Of a stretch of DNA of 64,000 nt, positions 34,979 through 44,512 are shown in pieces (position 1 is the stretch's first letter; the number at the start of each line of letters is the position of its first letter). The position numbers were made by a program, and so were the translations under genes. This stretch comes from Streptomyces sp. NBC_00539 (GTDB lineage: Bacteria > Actinomycetota > Actinomycetes > Streptomycetales > Streptomycetaceae), in NCBI RefSeq assembly GCF_036346105.1, contig NZ_CP107811.1:2176501-2240500 (forward strand). The letters are read 5' to 3'. Below the pieces are notes generated by a model. That model saw nothing but the letters and a program-made list of their open reading frames with translations, had not been told where the DNA came from and did not search any database.

Positions 34979-35707
34979 TTACCGGATGGCTGACCGTGCT
35001 CCAAAACGGGTATCGGCGGCCAGGAGTGCGGGGAGCTGGGCAAGACCGGAGATCCGGTGCACTCCTTCGGGCGCCGGTCCTGGCGCGCCGTACCGGTCGA
35101 GCCACACGGCCACGAGACCGGCGTCCCGGGCTCCGCGGGCGTCGATCTCCGGTTGGTCGCCGACGTACGCCACCTCCTGCGGCGGGAGCCCGAGCGCCTC
35201 GCAGGCGCCGAGGAAGGCGGCGGCGTCCGGCTTGCTGACACCGAGCTCCGCGGCGCAGACCAGCACTTCGAAGCGCTCGCGCAGCCCGAGCCGGCGCAGC
35301 TTGGGGTCCTGGTTGGCCGTGGAGGAGTTCGAGAGCACTCCGTGCCGGTAGTCGCGGGCCAGGGCGTCCAGTACGGGCAGCACGTCCGGGAAGAGCGCCC
35401 AGGCCGCCTGGTAGTGCACGACGTACCGGTCGAACCAGCCGTCGGCCTCGGCGTCGCTCATCTCCGGGGCGCCCAGGAAGTCGCGTACCCGGTCCTGGCG
35501 CTGGGCCCGGAAGGTCGTCTCACCGGCGGCGAAGCGGGCCCAGTGGCGTTCGGTCGCGGCGCGCCACAGCGCGAGGGCCGCCGCCGGGGACCCGTAGCGT
35601 TCGGCCAGCCCGTTCTCGGCCAGGTGCCGCGCGAGACCGGCGGTGTCGGCCCCGGTGTAGTCGAACAGGGTGTCGTCGACGTCCCACAAAAACGCGCGGA
35701 TCGGCAT
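34979..35707 (-). CDS. HAD-family phosphatase
   Basis: 242 residues with haloacid dehalogenase motifs I AFLWDVDDTLFDYTG (nucleophile and acid Asp at 9/11), II GVLSNSS, III SKPDAAAF and IV EVAYVGDQPEIDARGARDAG. Cap type C1. The substrate is unknown; possible roles are phosphoglycolate-type or nucleotide monophosphatase. It lies between gltX and the tRNA array on the same strand. Confidence 0.85.
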   Translation of the reverse strand: MPIRAFLWDVDDTLFDYTGADTAGLARHLAENGLAERYGSPAAALALWRAATERHWARFAAGETTFRAQRQDRVRDFLGAPEMSDAEADGWFDRYVVHYQAAWALFPDVLPVLDALARDYRHGVLSNSSTANQDPKLRRLGLRERFEVLVCAAELGVSKPDAAAFLGACEALGLPPQEVAYVGDQPEIDARGARDAGLVAVWLDRYGAPGPAPEGVHRISGLAQLPALLAADTRFGARSAIR

Positions 35708-35782
35708 GCCGCCGACACTACGCCGGGCAGCCGCCTCGCGAAGGCGTGACGCAGAAGTCCGTCAGGTGCGCGTCCGGCAACG

Positions 35783-35820
35783 CCGAAGGGGCGGCTGCGC
35801 GGAGGCGGCCGCCCCTTCGG
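35783..35820. terminator. Terminator between gltX and the HAD gene
   Basis: A 13-bp stem (CCGAAGGGGCGGC) with a 12-base loop, located just after the gltX stop and before the HAD start on the same (minus) strand. Confidence 0.65.
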
Positions 35821-35833
35821 GGGGTGGTGCGGG

Positions 35834-37309
35834 TCAGGCGGCGAGCTTGGCCAGGGCCGCGTCGATCCGGGTCAGCGAGCGGTCCTTGCCCAGGATCTGG
35901 AGGGACTCGAAGAGCGGCAGGCCGACCGTACGGCCGGTGACCGCGACGCGGACCGGGGCCTGGGCCTTGCCCAGCTTGAGGCCGTGGGCCTCACCGGCGG
36001 TCAGCACGGCCTGCTTGAGCGACTCCGGGTCGCTCCAGTCGGCCGTCTCCAGATTGGCGCGGACGGTGGTCAGCAGGGCCGCGGGCTCGCCCTTCATCGC
36101 CTTGTCCCAGGACGCCTGGTCCTCGACCGGCTCCTTGCGGAAGAGGAAGTCGACGTTCGCGGTGATGTCCGACAGGACCGTCACCCGGGTCTGGGCGTAG
36201 GGCGCGATGGCCTCCCACGCCTGCGCGTCGAAGTCCTGCGGCTCCCAGTTGGCGTGCGGCGCCCGCAGCCACGGGGTGCACGCGTCGGCGAAGGCCTTCG
36301 GGTCCATCCGGCGGATGTGGTCGGCGTTGATCGCCTCGGCCTTCTTCAGGTCGAAGCGGGCCGGGTTGGCGTTCACGTCCGGGATGTCGAACTTCGCCAC
36401 CATCTCCTCGATGGTGAAGATGTCCTGGTCCTTGGAGAACGACCAGCCGAGGAGCGAGAGGTAGTTCAGCAGGCCCTCGGGGAGGAAGCCGCGCTCGCGG
36501 TACAGGTTGAGCGAGGCCTCCGGGTCGCGCTTGGAGAGCTTCTTGTTCCCCTCGCCCATGACGTACGGCAGGTGGCCGAACTCCGGGACGCCGGTGGCGA
36601 TGCCCAGCTCCATCAGGGCCTTGTACAGCGCGATCTGGCGCGGGGTGGAGGAGAGCAGGTCCTCGCCGCGCAGCACGTGCGTGATCTGCATCAGCGCGTC
36701 GTCGACCGGGTTGACGAGCGTGTACAGCGGAGCGCCGTTGGCCCGCAGGATGCCGAAGTCCGGGACGTTCTCCGGGGTGAAGGTCAGCTCGCCGCGGACC
36801 AGGTCGGTGAAGGTGATCGGCTCGTCGGGCATCCGGAAGCGGACGATCGAGAGCCGGCCCTCGGCCTGGTACGCGGCCACCTGCTCGGCGCTCAGGTCAC
36901 GGCAGTGGCCGTCGTAGCCGGAGGGCTTGCCGGCCGCGCGGGCGGCGTTGCGGCGCTCCTCCAGCTCCTCCGTCGTGCAGTAGCAGTCGTAGGCGTAGCC
37001 GCCGTCCCGCAGGCGCTGGGCGACGTCCGCGTAGATGTCCATTCGCTGCGACTGGCGGTACGGGGCGTGCGGGCCGCCGACCTCGGGGCCCTCGTCCCAG
37101 GTGAAGCCCAGCCAGCGCAGCGAGTCGAGCAGCTGGCGGTAGGACTCCTCGGAGTCGCGGGCCGCGTCGGTGTCCTCGATGCGGAAGACGAACGTACCGC
37201 CGTGATGGCGGGCGAACGCCCAGTTGAACAGGGCGGTCCGGACCAGGCCCACGTGGGGGTTGCCGGTCGGGGAGGGACAGAAACGTACGCGGACGGGTCC
37301 GTTAGCCAC
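35834..37309 (-). CDS. gltX: Glutamyl-tRNA synthetase
   Basis: 491 residues, class I synthetase. The HIGH-like motif is [21 protein letters not shown] (signature at about residues 11-24) and KMSKS-like KLSKRD lies about 240. In actinobacteria this enzyme also mischarges tRNA-Gln, which is then amidated by GatCAB. Its position beside tRNA-Glu and tRNA-Gln genes is therefore notable. The start overlaps the FAH-family stop by 8 bases. Confidence 0.95.
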   Translation of the reverse strand: MANGPVRVRFCPSPTGNPHVGLVRTALFNWAFARHHGGTFVFRIEDTDAARDSEESYRQLLDSLRWLGFTWDEGPEVGGPHAPYRQSQRMDIYADVAQRLRDGGYAYDCYCTTEELEERRNAARAAGKPSGYDGHCRDLSAEQVAAYQAEGRLSIVRFRMPDEPITFTDLVRGELTFTPENVPDFGILRANGAPLYTLVNPVDDALMQITHVLRGEDLLSSTPRQIALYKALMELGIATGVPEFGHLPYVMGEGNKKLSKRDPEASLNLYRERGFLPEGLLNYLSLLGWSFSKDQDIFTIEEMVAKFDIPDVNANPARFDLKKAEAINADHIRRMDPKAFADACTPWLRAPHANWEPQDFDAQAWEAIAPYAQTRVTVLSDITANVDFLFRKEPVEDQASWDKAMKGEPAALLTTVRANLETADWSDPESLKQAVLTAGEAHGLKLGKAQAPVRVAVTGRTVGLPLFESLQILGKDRSLTRIDAALAKLAA

Positions 37310-38090
37310 GCTTGATCACCTTGTTGGTGAGAGTGCCGATGCCTTCGATGGTGACGGCGACCTCGTCGCCGACGCTGAGGGGGCCGACTCCGGCCGGGGT
37401 CCCCGTGAGGATGACGTCGCCCGGGAGCAGCGTCATGGCCTCGGTGATGTGCACGACCAGGTCCTCGATCGAGCGGACCATGTCGCTGGTGCGGCCGAGC
37501 TGGCGCTGTTCGCCGTTGACGGTGCACTGGATGGTCAGATCGGACGGGTCGAGGTCGGTCTCGATCCAGGGGCCCAGCGGGCAGGAGCTGTCGAAGCCCT
37601 TGGCGCGGGCCCACTGCTTCTCGCGCTGCTGGACGTCGCGCGCGGTGACGTCGTTGGCGCAGGTGTAGCCGAGGATCACGTCCTTGACGCGCTCCTTGGG
37701 GACCTCCCGGCACATCCGGCCGATGACCACGGCGAGCTCGGCCTCGTGGTGGAGGTCCTGGGAGAAGGAGGGGTACGTGATGGGGTCGCCCGGGCCGACC
37801 ACCGAGGTGGAGGGCTTGAAGAAGGTGATGGGCGTCTCGGGGACCGTGTTGCCGAGCTCCGCCGCGTGCTCCGCGTAGTTGCGGCCGACGGCCACGACCT
37901 TGTTCGGGAGCACGGGCGGCAGGAGCCGGACCTTGTCCAGGGGGACCTTGGTGCCCGAGAGTTCGAAGTCCGCGAACGGGATGCCCTTGATGATGTCGAG
38001 GACGAGCTCGCCTTCGGCGCCGGGGGCAGTGCTGCCCTCGACCGCGCCGAACGCGACGTTGCCGTCGATCGAGAACCTGGCGATGCGCAC
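37302..38090 (-). CDS. Fumarylacetoacetate hydrolase family protein
   Basis: 262 residues with the FAH C-terminal domain: [49 protein letters not shown] (metal ligands E, E), [12 protein letters not shown] and [24 protein letters not shown]. Members hydrolyse or decarboxylate 2-oxo acids or acylpyruvates, and the substrate here is unknown. Translationally coupled to gltX by an 8-base overlap. Confidence 0.85.
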   Translation of the reverse strand: MRIARFSIDGNVAFGAVEGSTAPGAEGELVLDIIKGIPFADFELSGTKVPLDKVRLLPPVLPNKVVAVGRNYAEHAAELGNTVPETPITFFKPSTSVVGPGDPITYPSFSQDLHHEAELAVVIGRMCREVPKERVKDVILGYTCANDVTARDVQQREKQWARAKGFDSSCPLGPWIETDLDPSDLTIQCTVNGEQRQLGRTSDMVRSIEDLVVHITEAMTLLPGDVILTGTPAGVGPLSVGDEVAVTIEGIGTLTNKVIKRG

Positions 38091-38199
38091 CTGTTGCGTC
38101 TGCCCCTCTGTATTGCCCTACGTGTTTGCGCAGGCCGGAGTCTGCGGACTCCAGGCTAACGCGGTGGGCGGGGGCGCTTCGCGTCCTTCGGGGCGGGTC

Positions 38200-38394
38200 C
38201 TACTGCGCGGCGGCGGCGACCGGCGCGTCCATCAGGACGGTGCGGCGGGGGTTCGCGGTCTGCGCGGGGAGCTCGACGGAGTGTTCCGGAGCCGTGGCCG
38301 GCTGCAGTTCCTCGGCGTCCTGGAGGTGCGCCAGGGTGGTGCGGCGGGGGTTGGCTATGTTGCGGAACATCAGAGTCGTCTTCTGCGCGTTCAT
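38200..38394 (-). CDS. Small peptide gene with a repeated ANPRRT[T/V]L motif
   Basis: 64 residues, ATG at 38394, TAG at 38200. The peptide begins MNAQKTTLMFRNI, contains ANPRRTTLAHLQDA (residues 15-28) and again ANPRRTVLMDAP (residues 48-59), and ends in an Ala-rich tail. A weak GAGGG is the only ribosome site visible. No family is recognised. It is divergent from conservon 1, with 568 bases between start codons, and shares none of its strand. It could be a precursor peptide, a regulator or a ribosome-linked small protein; the coding evidence is the repeated motif and start/stop placement only. Confidence 0.55.
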   Translation of the reverse strand: MNAQKTTLMFRNIANPRRTTLAHLQDAEELQPATAPEHSVELPAQTANPRRTVLMDAPVAAAAQ

Positions 38395-38962
38395 GGGAGT
38401 TCTGGGCCCTCGGCTCGCTCGTCGGTGTGGTGGTTGTCGGATGCGCCAACCCTGCAAAGGGAAAGGCTAAACATCTGAATCCCCCACCGAACCGGGAAGT
38501 AATGGCCACGGCTGTGTGAGTTTCCTCACCCGTCACCGGGCATTACGGGCATAATGGGCAGTCAATTCGGCGCCGCGAAACGGACATTGCGCCACTGAAC
38601 GCTCCATTCCGCTCCTGATCATCTCGACTGGGACACCTTGACAGGCACGATGTTTGGTCGGTGTAAGTCCGGTTTAGCCCGAAAGGACATCCACGTCGCG
38701 TAGCGCCCCCGTCACGAGCCGTGACGGGCTCGCCGCGGCGACGCGCGCACCTTGTTGGAGATCCCCCACTGTGCTGGAATTCGCGGGACCGCCGCGGGAA
38801 TCAGCCGGCGCGCAGGTGGCGCGACTCAGCGCCGAGCGCGGTGGCAAGGAGAGGGAGACGCGCCGGTCACCGACGACCACCATGGGGCCGTCAGTGCCCC
38901 ACGACTCGACACCGTCCCACCGCTCCACCGGCGGGACGCCTGGTCCAGAGGTTGCGACGCTA
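38395..38962. promoter_or_regulatory. Long divergent upstream region of conservon 1
   Basis: About 570 bases. It holds GTGAGTTTCCTCAC at about 38516 (a short inverted repeat) and GCATTACGGGCATAATG at about 38540, where CATAAT could serve as a -10. If the alternative GTG at 38771 is the true kinase start, the non-coding part shrinks to 376 bases. No other gene was seen. Confidence 0.4.
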
Positions 38963-41900
38963 GTGCAGGGACGATTCAAGAGGGATGGCAAGGGTTCTCC
39001 CCAGGCCCACGAGGGCCGAGGGGAAGCTGCGTCGGAGCAGGAGCCGCGCGGCGGGACCGACCGTGGCTCCTCGCCCCAGCACGCCCAGAACCGAGGGCCG
39101 GCTGTCGAAGGAGCGGGCCCCGATGCCGCCGGCCCCGTGAAGGGGAAGGCCAAGGGCCGGGCCAAGCCCAAGGGCATGGTGCGGACCAAGGGCAAGGGCG
39201 AGCCGGCTCCCGAGCAGGACGTGGCGATACCGAAGGCCCCCAGCGGGCCCGGCTCACGCCTCGCCATGCAGAACTGGCGCATCAGCACGCGACTGGTGTC
39301 GCTGCTGACCCTGCCGGTCGTCGCCGCCACCACGCTCGGTGGCTTCCGCATCAACGACTCGCTCAACGACATCGCACAGCTGGAGCACATGCAGCTGCTG
39401 ACGACCATGACCCGGCAGGCCACCAACCTGGCCGCCGCGCTCCAGGAAGAGCGCGACAAGTCGGCCGGTCCGCTGTCGGTCGACAAGTCGGGCAAGTCGA
39501 ACTCCCTCGTCGAGGGCGTCCGCGACCAGACGGACGTCGCCAAGAAGGCCTTCGACGCCGCGACCGACAAGGTCGACAGCACGCAGGACAAGGACGAGAC
39601 CCTCAAGTCCATCCGCAACAACATCCTGCAGATCGGCCGCCAGCTCACCGGCATCGAGGACATCCGCAAGAAGGCGTACCAGAGCAGCGCCCAGCAGACG
39701 GTCACCGAGTACAACGCGCTGATCGTCTCGCTGCTCTCCCTCTCGCAGGACATGGCCCAGGCCACCTCCAACCCCGAGATGATCAAGCGTACGCGTGCCC
39801 TGGCGGCGTTCTCCTCCGCCAAGGAGTACGCCTCCATCCAGCGCGCGATGATCGCCGCCTCGCTCCCCGAGAGCGGCGACCACCCCGGCACGCTGTCCGA
39901 GAACGACCGCCTGTACGCGATGTCCGCGCTGCGCGGCGAGAGCCAGGCGAAGAAGACCTTCGAACTCGTCTACCAGGGCAAGCCCGAGGAACTCCTCGCG
40001 AGCCTCGGCGACGGCAACGCGGAGATCAGCAAGGCGGACCACTACACCCGCCGCGTGCTGTCCTCTCCCGGTCAGTTCTCCAAGGAGCAGGAGTACCGCT
40101 CCTGGATGGACTGGTACGACTCCGACGGCACCAAGCTGACGGCGATGAAGGTCATCGAGCTCACCCTCCTCGAGGACATGGAACAAAAGGCCCGCGAGCT
40201 CAAGAGCGAGTCCCAGCAGGACGCCATCATCAACGGTGCCCTGATCCTCCTCGTCCTCGGTGTCTCCCTCGTCGGCGCCTTCGTCATGGCCCGCTCCATG
40301 ATCCGCTCGCTGCGCCGCCTCCAGGACACGGCGACCCGCGTCGCCCAGGACCGCCTGCCCGAGCTCGTCAAGCAGCTGTCCGAGACCGACCCGCAGGACG
40401 TCGACACCACGGTGGAGTCGGTCGGTCTGCACACCCGCGACGAGATCGGCCAGGTGGCCGCGGCCTTCGACGACGTGCACCGCGAGGCCGTCCGCCTCGC
40501 CGCCGAGCAGGCACTGCTGCGTGGCAACGTCAACGCGATGTTCACCAACCTCTCGCGCCGCTCGCAGGGTCTGATCCAGCGCCAGCTCTCGCTCATCTCC
40601 GAGCTGGAGTCGCGCGAGGCCGACCCGGACCAGCTGTCCTCGCTCTTCAAGCTCGACCACCTCGCGACCCGAATGCGCCGTAACGGCGAAAACCTCCTCG
40701 TCCTCGCGGGCGAGGAGCCGGGCCGCCGGTGGACCCGCCCCGTCCCGCTCGTCGACGTGCTCCGCGCCGCGGCGTCCGAGGTGGAGCAGTACGAGCGCAT
40801 CGAACTGTCGTCGGTGCCCGGCACCGATGTCGCCGGCCGCGTCGTCAACGACCTCGTGCACCTCCTCGCCGAGCTGCTGGAGAACGCCACCTCGTTCTCC
40901 TCCCCGCAGACCAAGGTCAAGGTCACCGGTCACGCCCTGCCGGACGGCCGGGTGCTCGTCGAGATCCACGACACCGGTATCGGCCTCTCCCCCGAGGACC
41001 TCGCCGCGATCAACGAGCGGCTCGCGTCGCCGCCTACCGTGGACGTCTCCGTCTCCCGCCGCATGGGCCTGTTCGTGGTCGGCCGCCTGTCCCTGCGACA
41101 CGGCATCCGGATCCAGCTGCGCCCCTCCGACTCGGGCGGTACCACCGCGCTCGTCATGCTGCCGGTGGACGTCGCCCAGGGCGCCAAGAAGCCCGGGCCG
41201 ATGCCCGGCCAGGGCGGCCAGGGCGGTCCCGGTTCCGGCGCTCCCCAGGGCGGTCCGACCGGTTCCGCGGGCCAGGCTCCCGTCGGCGGCCCGGGCGGGC
41301 GTCCCCCCGTGGGCGCCGGTCCGCAGCGCGGTCAGGTCTCCGGCGCCGGACAGCGTGCCGCGCTGCCCGGGCGGGACGGTTCCGCAGGTCCGAAGGGCCG
41401 GCCCCAGGGCCAGGGCCCCGGCCCGCAGGGCGGTCAGGGTGGCCGGCCCCAGCAGGGCGGCCCGATGGCCCGACCGCAGGCCGGTCCGGGTGTCCCGACG
41501 GGACAGGGCGCGGGCGGTTTCACCCCCGGTGCCCCGCTCCCGGGCCGCAACCCGAACGGTGGCCCGGCGGGCGGTCCGCTCGGTGCGCCCGGCGGTCCGC
41601 AGCAGCGGCCCGGTGCCGGTCCCGCCGCCTTCCCGCAGGGCAACGGCTTCGAGCGGCCGCAGCAGCAGCCCGCTCCGGCCACCGCCCAGGGCCAGTTCCA
41701 GGGTCAGGGTCAGGGTCAGGGTCAGGCTCCCGTCCAGCGCAAGCGGCCGCAGCTGCCGCCGCGCGGCGGCGCCCCGCGTCCGGAGCTCCCGGGTGCGGGT
41801 ACCGCGCCCGCCGGGGCTCCGCAGAGCACCAGCTGGGGCGCCGGCCAGGGCGGCCACGAGGTCCCGCGGGGCCACGACGAGCTGTCGGGCCCCGGTGCGA

Positions 41901-42685
41901 CGGCGGAGTTCCCGCGGCCGGACTTCAACGCCCCGGCCCCGCGTGCCACCGGCGGCAACCCCGCGGGCAGCACCACCGGTCAGTTCGAGCGCCCCGACGT
42001 ACGCGGTCCCCTGGATCCGTCCGCCACCGGGCAGTTCGAGCGCCCCGGGGACTTCCAGGCACCCCGCGGCGGCGGTCCGGGCGTGGGCGGCTACAACGGC
42101 CGCCAGGTCCAGACTCCCCAGAGCGGCGGCTACTCCCCGGCGCAGCGTCCGCAGCCGGAGGCACTGCCGCCGGCCACGGGCCCCGGTGAGGCCCGCAGCC
42201 CCATCTTCGACACGCTGGAGTCGAACTGGACCCGCCAGGACGGCGGTCCCTCCGTACCCCAGCAGCCGCAGCAGCAGTTCCAGCAGCAGGCTCCCGCCGC
42301 GCCGGCTCATCAGCAGCCGCTCCCCCAGCGCGGTCAGGAACTCGCGGCCGACCAGACGGCGACCGGCGCGGTGCCGACCGTCAGCTGGCGGTCCTCGCCG
42401 AACGACGAGCTGATGCGGCAGGCCGAGCGGGTGCGCCAGCCCGCCGCCGGCGGTATCACCACCTCGGGCCTGCCCAAGCGGGTGCCGCGGGCGAACCTCG
42501 TGGCCGGCACCGCCCAGCAGCAGGCCGAGTCCCAGACCGGCCCGCAGGTCTCGCGCGCCCCGGACGACGTCCGCGGCCGCCTCACCAACCTCCGACGCGG
42601 TATTCAGCAGGGGCGCCAGGCCGGCACCACCGGCCCCGCGACCGGCAGTTACCAGATCGACCCCACTTACCAGCAGGAGCGATAG
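38963..42685 (+). CDS. cvnA1: Conservon sensor kinase CvnA (copy 1)
   Basis: 1240 residues from the GTG at 38963 (VQGRFKRDG, the start I recall in relatives, with GAGG 11 bases upstream); a GTG at 38771 with GGAG would add 64 residues. A basic disordered N terminus leads to TM1 (about 110-128), a nitrate/nitrite-sensor-like NIT extracellular domain, TM2 (about 423-446), HAMP (RSLRRLQDTATRVAQDRLPEL), a DHp-like region (FTNLSRRSQGLIQRQ, LDHLATRMRRNGENLLVLAG) and a HATPase (NDLVHLLAELLENAT, EIHDTGIGLSPEDLA, GLFVVGRLSLRHGI). About 500 C-terminal residues are Gly/Pro/Gln-rich disorder. CvnA proteins act with CvnB, C and D at the membrane in a G-protein-like relay. In frame with cvnB1. Confidence 0.9.
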   Translation: MQGRFKRDGKGSPQAHEGRGEAASEQEPRGGTDRGSSPQHAQNRGPAVEGAGPDAAGPVKGKAKGRAKPKGMVRTKGKGEPAPEQDVAIPKAPSGPGSRLAMQNWRISTRLVSLLTLPVVAATTLGGFRINDSLNDIAQLEHMQLLTTMTRQATNLAAALQEERDKSAGPLSVDKSGKSNSLVEGVRDQTDVAKKAFDAATDKVDSTQDKDETLKSIRNNILQIGRQLTGIEDIRKKAYQSSAQQTVTEYNALIVSLLSLSQDMAQATSNPEMIKRTRALAAFSSAKEYASIQRAMIAASLPESGDHPGTLSENDRLYAMSALRGESQAKKTFELVYQGKPEELLASLGDGNAEISKADHYTRRVLSSPGQFSKEQEYRSWMDWYDSDGTKLTAMKVIELTLLEDMEQKARELKSESQQDAIINGALILLVLGVSLVGAFVMARSMIRSLRRLQDTATRVAQDRLPELVKQLSETDPQDVDTTVESVGLHTRDEIGQVAAAFDDVHREAVRLAAEQALLRGNVNAMFTNLSRRSQGLIQRQLSLISELESREADPDQLSSLFKLDHLATRMRRNGENLLVLAGEEPGRRWTRPVPLVDVLRAAASEVEQYERIELSSVPGTDVAGRVVNDLVHLLAELLENATSFSSPQTKVKVTGHALPDGRVLVEIHDTGIGLSPEDLAAINERLASPPTVDVSVSRRMGLFVVGRLSLRHGIRIQLRPSDSGGTTALVMLPVDVAQGAKKPGPMPGQGGQGGPGSGAPQGGPTGSAGQAPVGGPGGRPPVGAGPQRGQVSGAGQRAALPGRDGSAGPKGRPQGQGPGPQGGQGGRPQQGGPMARPQAGPGVPTGQGAGGFTPGAPLPGRNPNGGPAGGPLGAPGGPQQRPGAGPAAFPQGNGFERPQQQPAPATAQGQFQGQGQGQGQAPVQRKRPQLPPRGGAPRPELPGAGTAPAGAPQSTSWGAGQGGHEVPRGHDELSGPGATAEFPRPDFNAPAPRATGGNPAGSTTGQFERPDVRGPLDPSATGQFERPGDFQAPRGGGPGVGGYNGRQVQTPQSGGYSPAQRPQPEALPPATGPGEARSPIFDTLESNWTRQDGGPSVPQQPQQQFQQQAPAAPAHQQPLPQRGQELAADQTATGAVPTVSWRSSPNDELMRQAERVRQPAAGGITTSGLPKRVPRANLVAGTAQQQAESQTGPQVSRAPDDVRGRLTNLRRGIQQGRQAGTTGPATGSYQIDPTYQQER

Positions 42686-43108
42686 TTGAGTTCGATGAGC
42701 CAGGCGGCACAGAACCTGAACTGGTTGATCACCAACTTCGTGGACAACACCCCCGGGGTGTCCCACACGGTGGTGGTCTCCGCCGACGGACTCCTTCTGG
42801 CGATGTCGGAAGGTTTCCCCCGTGACCGGGCCGATCAGCTGGCGGCCGTGGCCTCCGGCCTGACCTCGCTGACCGCCGGGGCCTCCCGCATCTTCGAGGG
42901 TGGCGCCGTCAACCAGACCGTGGTGGAGATGGACCGGGGATTCCTGTTCCTCATGTCCGTCTCCGACGGGTCCTCGCTGGCCGTACTGGCGCACCCCGAG
43001 TGCGACATCGGCCTCGTGGGCTACGAGATGGCCCTCCTCGTGGACCGGGCCGGCAGCGTCCTCACCCCGGAACTGCGCTCGGAACTCCAGGGCAGCCTCC
43101 TCGGCTGA
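42686..43108 (+). CDS. cvnB1: Roadblock/LC7-domain protein CvnB (copy 1)
   Basis: 140 residues. Roadblock fold: LNWLITNFVDNTPGVSHTVVVSADGLLLAMSEG, DQLAAVASGLTSLTAGASRIF, MDRGFLFLMSVSDGSSLAVLAHPECDIGLVGYEMALLVD. A TTG at 42686 with AGGAG six bases upstream is preferred over the ATG at 42695. Roadblock proteins serve as GTPase-activating or adaptor partners of Ras-like GTPases such as CvnD. Confidence 0.92.
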   Translation: MSSMSQAAQNLNWLITNFVDNTPGVSHTVVVSADGLLLAMSEGFPRDRADQLAAVASGLTSLTAGASRIFEGGAVNQTVVEMDRGFLFLMSVSDGSSLAVLAHPECDIGLVGYEMALLVDRAGSVLTPELRSELQGSLLG

Positions 43109-43260
43109 CCGTGACCCTCCCGGCCGGACGGTACTTCCGGCCGGGGGGCCGGGGCCCCCGCCCCGCAACCAAGTACCACCGCCAGGCCGTCATACCGTCC
43201 CCCCCACCGGCCGCCCCGTGAGACGGCACGCTGACCACTGCTGTCCAGCCCGGAGGATCA

Positions 43261-43653
43261 ATGACCCCGCCCCCCGCCTACCCGGACTCGTACGGAGACT
43301 CGTACTCGGAAGGCGACCAGCCGCTGGTACGTCCGTACGCGATGACCGGCGGCCGGACCCGGCCCCGCTATCAGCTCGCCATAGAGGCGCTGGTCAGCAC
43401 CACGGCCGATCCGATGCACCTGTCCGGCCTGCTGCCGGAGCACCAGCGCATCTGCACCCTGTGCCGTGAGGTGAAGTCGGTCGCGGAGGTCTCCGCACTG
43501 CTGTCGATGCCGCTCGGTGTCGCCCGGATCCTCGTCGCCGACCTGGCCGAGGCCGGAATGGTGGCCATCCACCAGCCGGGCAATGGAGAGGCCGGCGGAA
43601 CGCCGGATGTAACGCTGCTCGAGAGGGTTCTCAGTGGACTTCGCAAGATCTGA
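43261..43653 (+). CDS. cvnC1: DUF742 protein CvnC (copy 1)
   Basis: 130 residues. A winged-helix DUF742 domain covers most of the chain: LVRPYAMTGGRTRPRYQLAIEALV, LPEHQRICTLCREVKSVAEVSALL, VARILVADLAEAGMVAIHQP, TLLERVLSGLRKI. It keeps a CxxC (CTLC) in the middle. It overlaps the cvnD1 start by 20 bases, so translation is coupled. The protein is 62 residues shorter than its paralogue at 48237. Confidence 0.92.
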   Translation: MTPPPAYPDSYGDSYSEGDQPLVRPYAMTGGRTRPRYQLAIEALVSTTADPMHLSGLLPEHQRICTLCREVKSVAEVSALLSMPLGVARILVADLAEAGMVAIHQPGNGEAGGTPDVTLLERVLSGLRKI

Positions 43654-44218
43654 CGGCGGAGCGGCTCCTCGCTCCACCACCTCCGCGAAGATCGTGGTGG
43701 CGGGCGGCTTCGGCGTCGGCAAGACCACGTTCGTCGGCGCGGTCTCCGAGATCAATCCGCTGCGTACCGAGGCCGTGATGACGTCCGCGAGCGCGGGCAT
43801 CGACGACCTGACCCACACCGGGGACAAGACGACCACCACGGTCGCCATGGACTTCGGCCGCATCACCTTGGACCAGGACCTGATCCTGTACCTCTTCGGT
43901 ACCCCCGGTCAGGACCGCTTCTGGTTCATGTGGGACGACCTGGTCCGTGGCGCCATCGGCGCCATCGTCCTGGTCGACACCCGCCGCCTGGCCGACTGCT
44001 TCCCCGCGGTCGACTACTTCGAGAACAGCGGGCTGCCGTTCGTCGTGGCCCTCAACGGTTTCGAGGGGCACCAGCCGTACACCCCGGAGGAAGTCCGCGA
44101 GGCCCTGCAGATCGGCCCGGACGCCCCCATCATCACCACCGACGCCCGCCACCGCGCGGACGCCAAGAGCGCGCTCATCACGCTCGTGGAGCACGCGTTG
44201 ATGGCGCGGCTCAAGTAG
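43634..44218 (+). CDS. cvnD1: Ras-like small GTPase CvnD (copy 1)
   Basis: 194 residues. P-loop GGFGVGKTT (residues 24-32), DxxG-type switch II GTPGQDRFWFMWDD, and a G4-like segment ALNGFEG in place of the usual NKxD. It is predicted to bind GTP or ATP and to relay signals from CvnA through CvnB/C. The GTG start lies inside cvnC1. Nearly identical to cvnD2, including a 165-bp stretch without difference. Confidence 0.92.
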   Translation: MDFARSDGGAAPRSTTSAKIVVAGGFGVGKTTFVGAVSEINPLRTEAVMTSASAGIDDLTHTGDKTTTTVAMDFGRITLDQDLILYLFGTPGQDRFWFMWDDLVRGAIGAIVLVDTRRLADCFPAVDYFENSGLPFVVALNGFEGHQPYTPEEVREALQIGPDAPIITTDARHRADAKSALITLVEHALMARLK

Positions 44219-44512
44219 CGCCGCTCGCATGTCGGTTCCGGAGAGGGCGGGTTGTGTCATAGAACACGGCCCGCCCTCCTCGTTCATAACGTTTCGACAG
44301 ACAATTGGCGCCAGTTGGGCACAGGGTGCGTTCACGCGGTACCGCTGCGCTCACAACCGGCCCGGTTTTTGCCGCAGGACGCTCTCTATGTCCGTTTTAT
44401 GTGTGACATAAGGTTGTCGGAATGGCTGATTCCAACTGTTTGGAACAGGGCCGTCAACCGTGCTGGAATTCAACGAACTAGCTAGTAGCACCGCCGAGAG
44501 GTTGTTGGACGA
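44219..44512. promoter_or_regulatory. Region between conservons with hairpin and palindrome
   Basis: A hairpin at 44243-44278 (GAGGGCGGG with CCCGCCCTC, inner GTGT/ACAC pairing) probably terminates conservon 1. Further on, a perfect 15-bp palindrome TTATGTGTGACATAA at 44397-44411 lies 102 bases before the cvnA2 GTG and may be an operator or promoter element. No gene was found in the region. Confidence 0.5.

Noticed and set aside
38156-38536. A longer 126-codon frame on the minus strand overlapping the small peptide gene.
   Set aside because: It is in a different frame, composed of Pro/Arg/Ala-rich low-complexity sequence, and has no ribosome site; the 64-residue frame is preferred.
41690-41740. 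Tandem GGTCAG units in the cvnA1 tail.
   Set aside because: They encode a Gly-Gln repeat in the disordered tail and have no palindromic or spacer structure.
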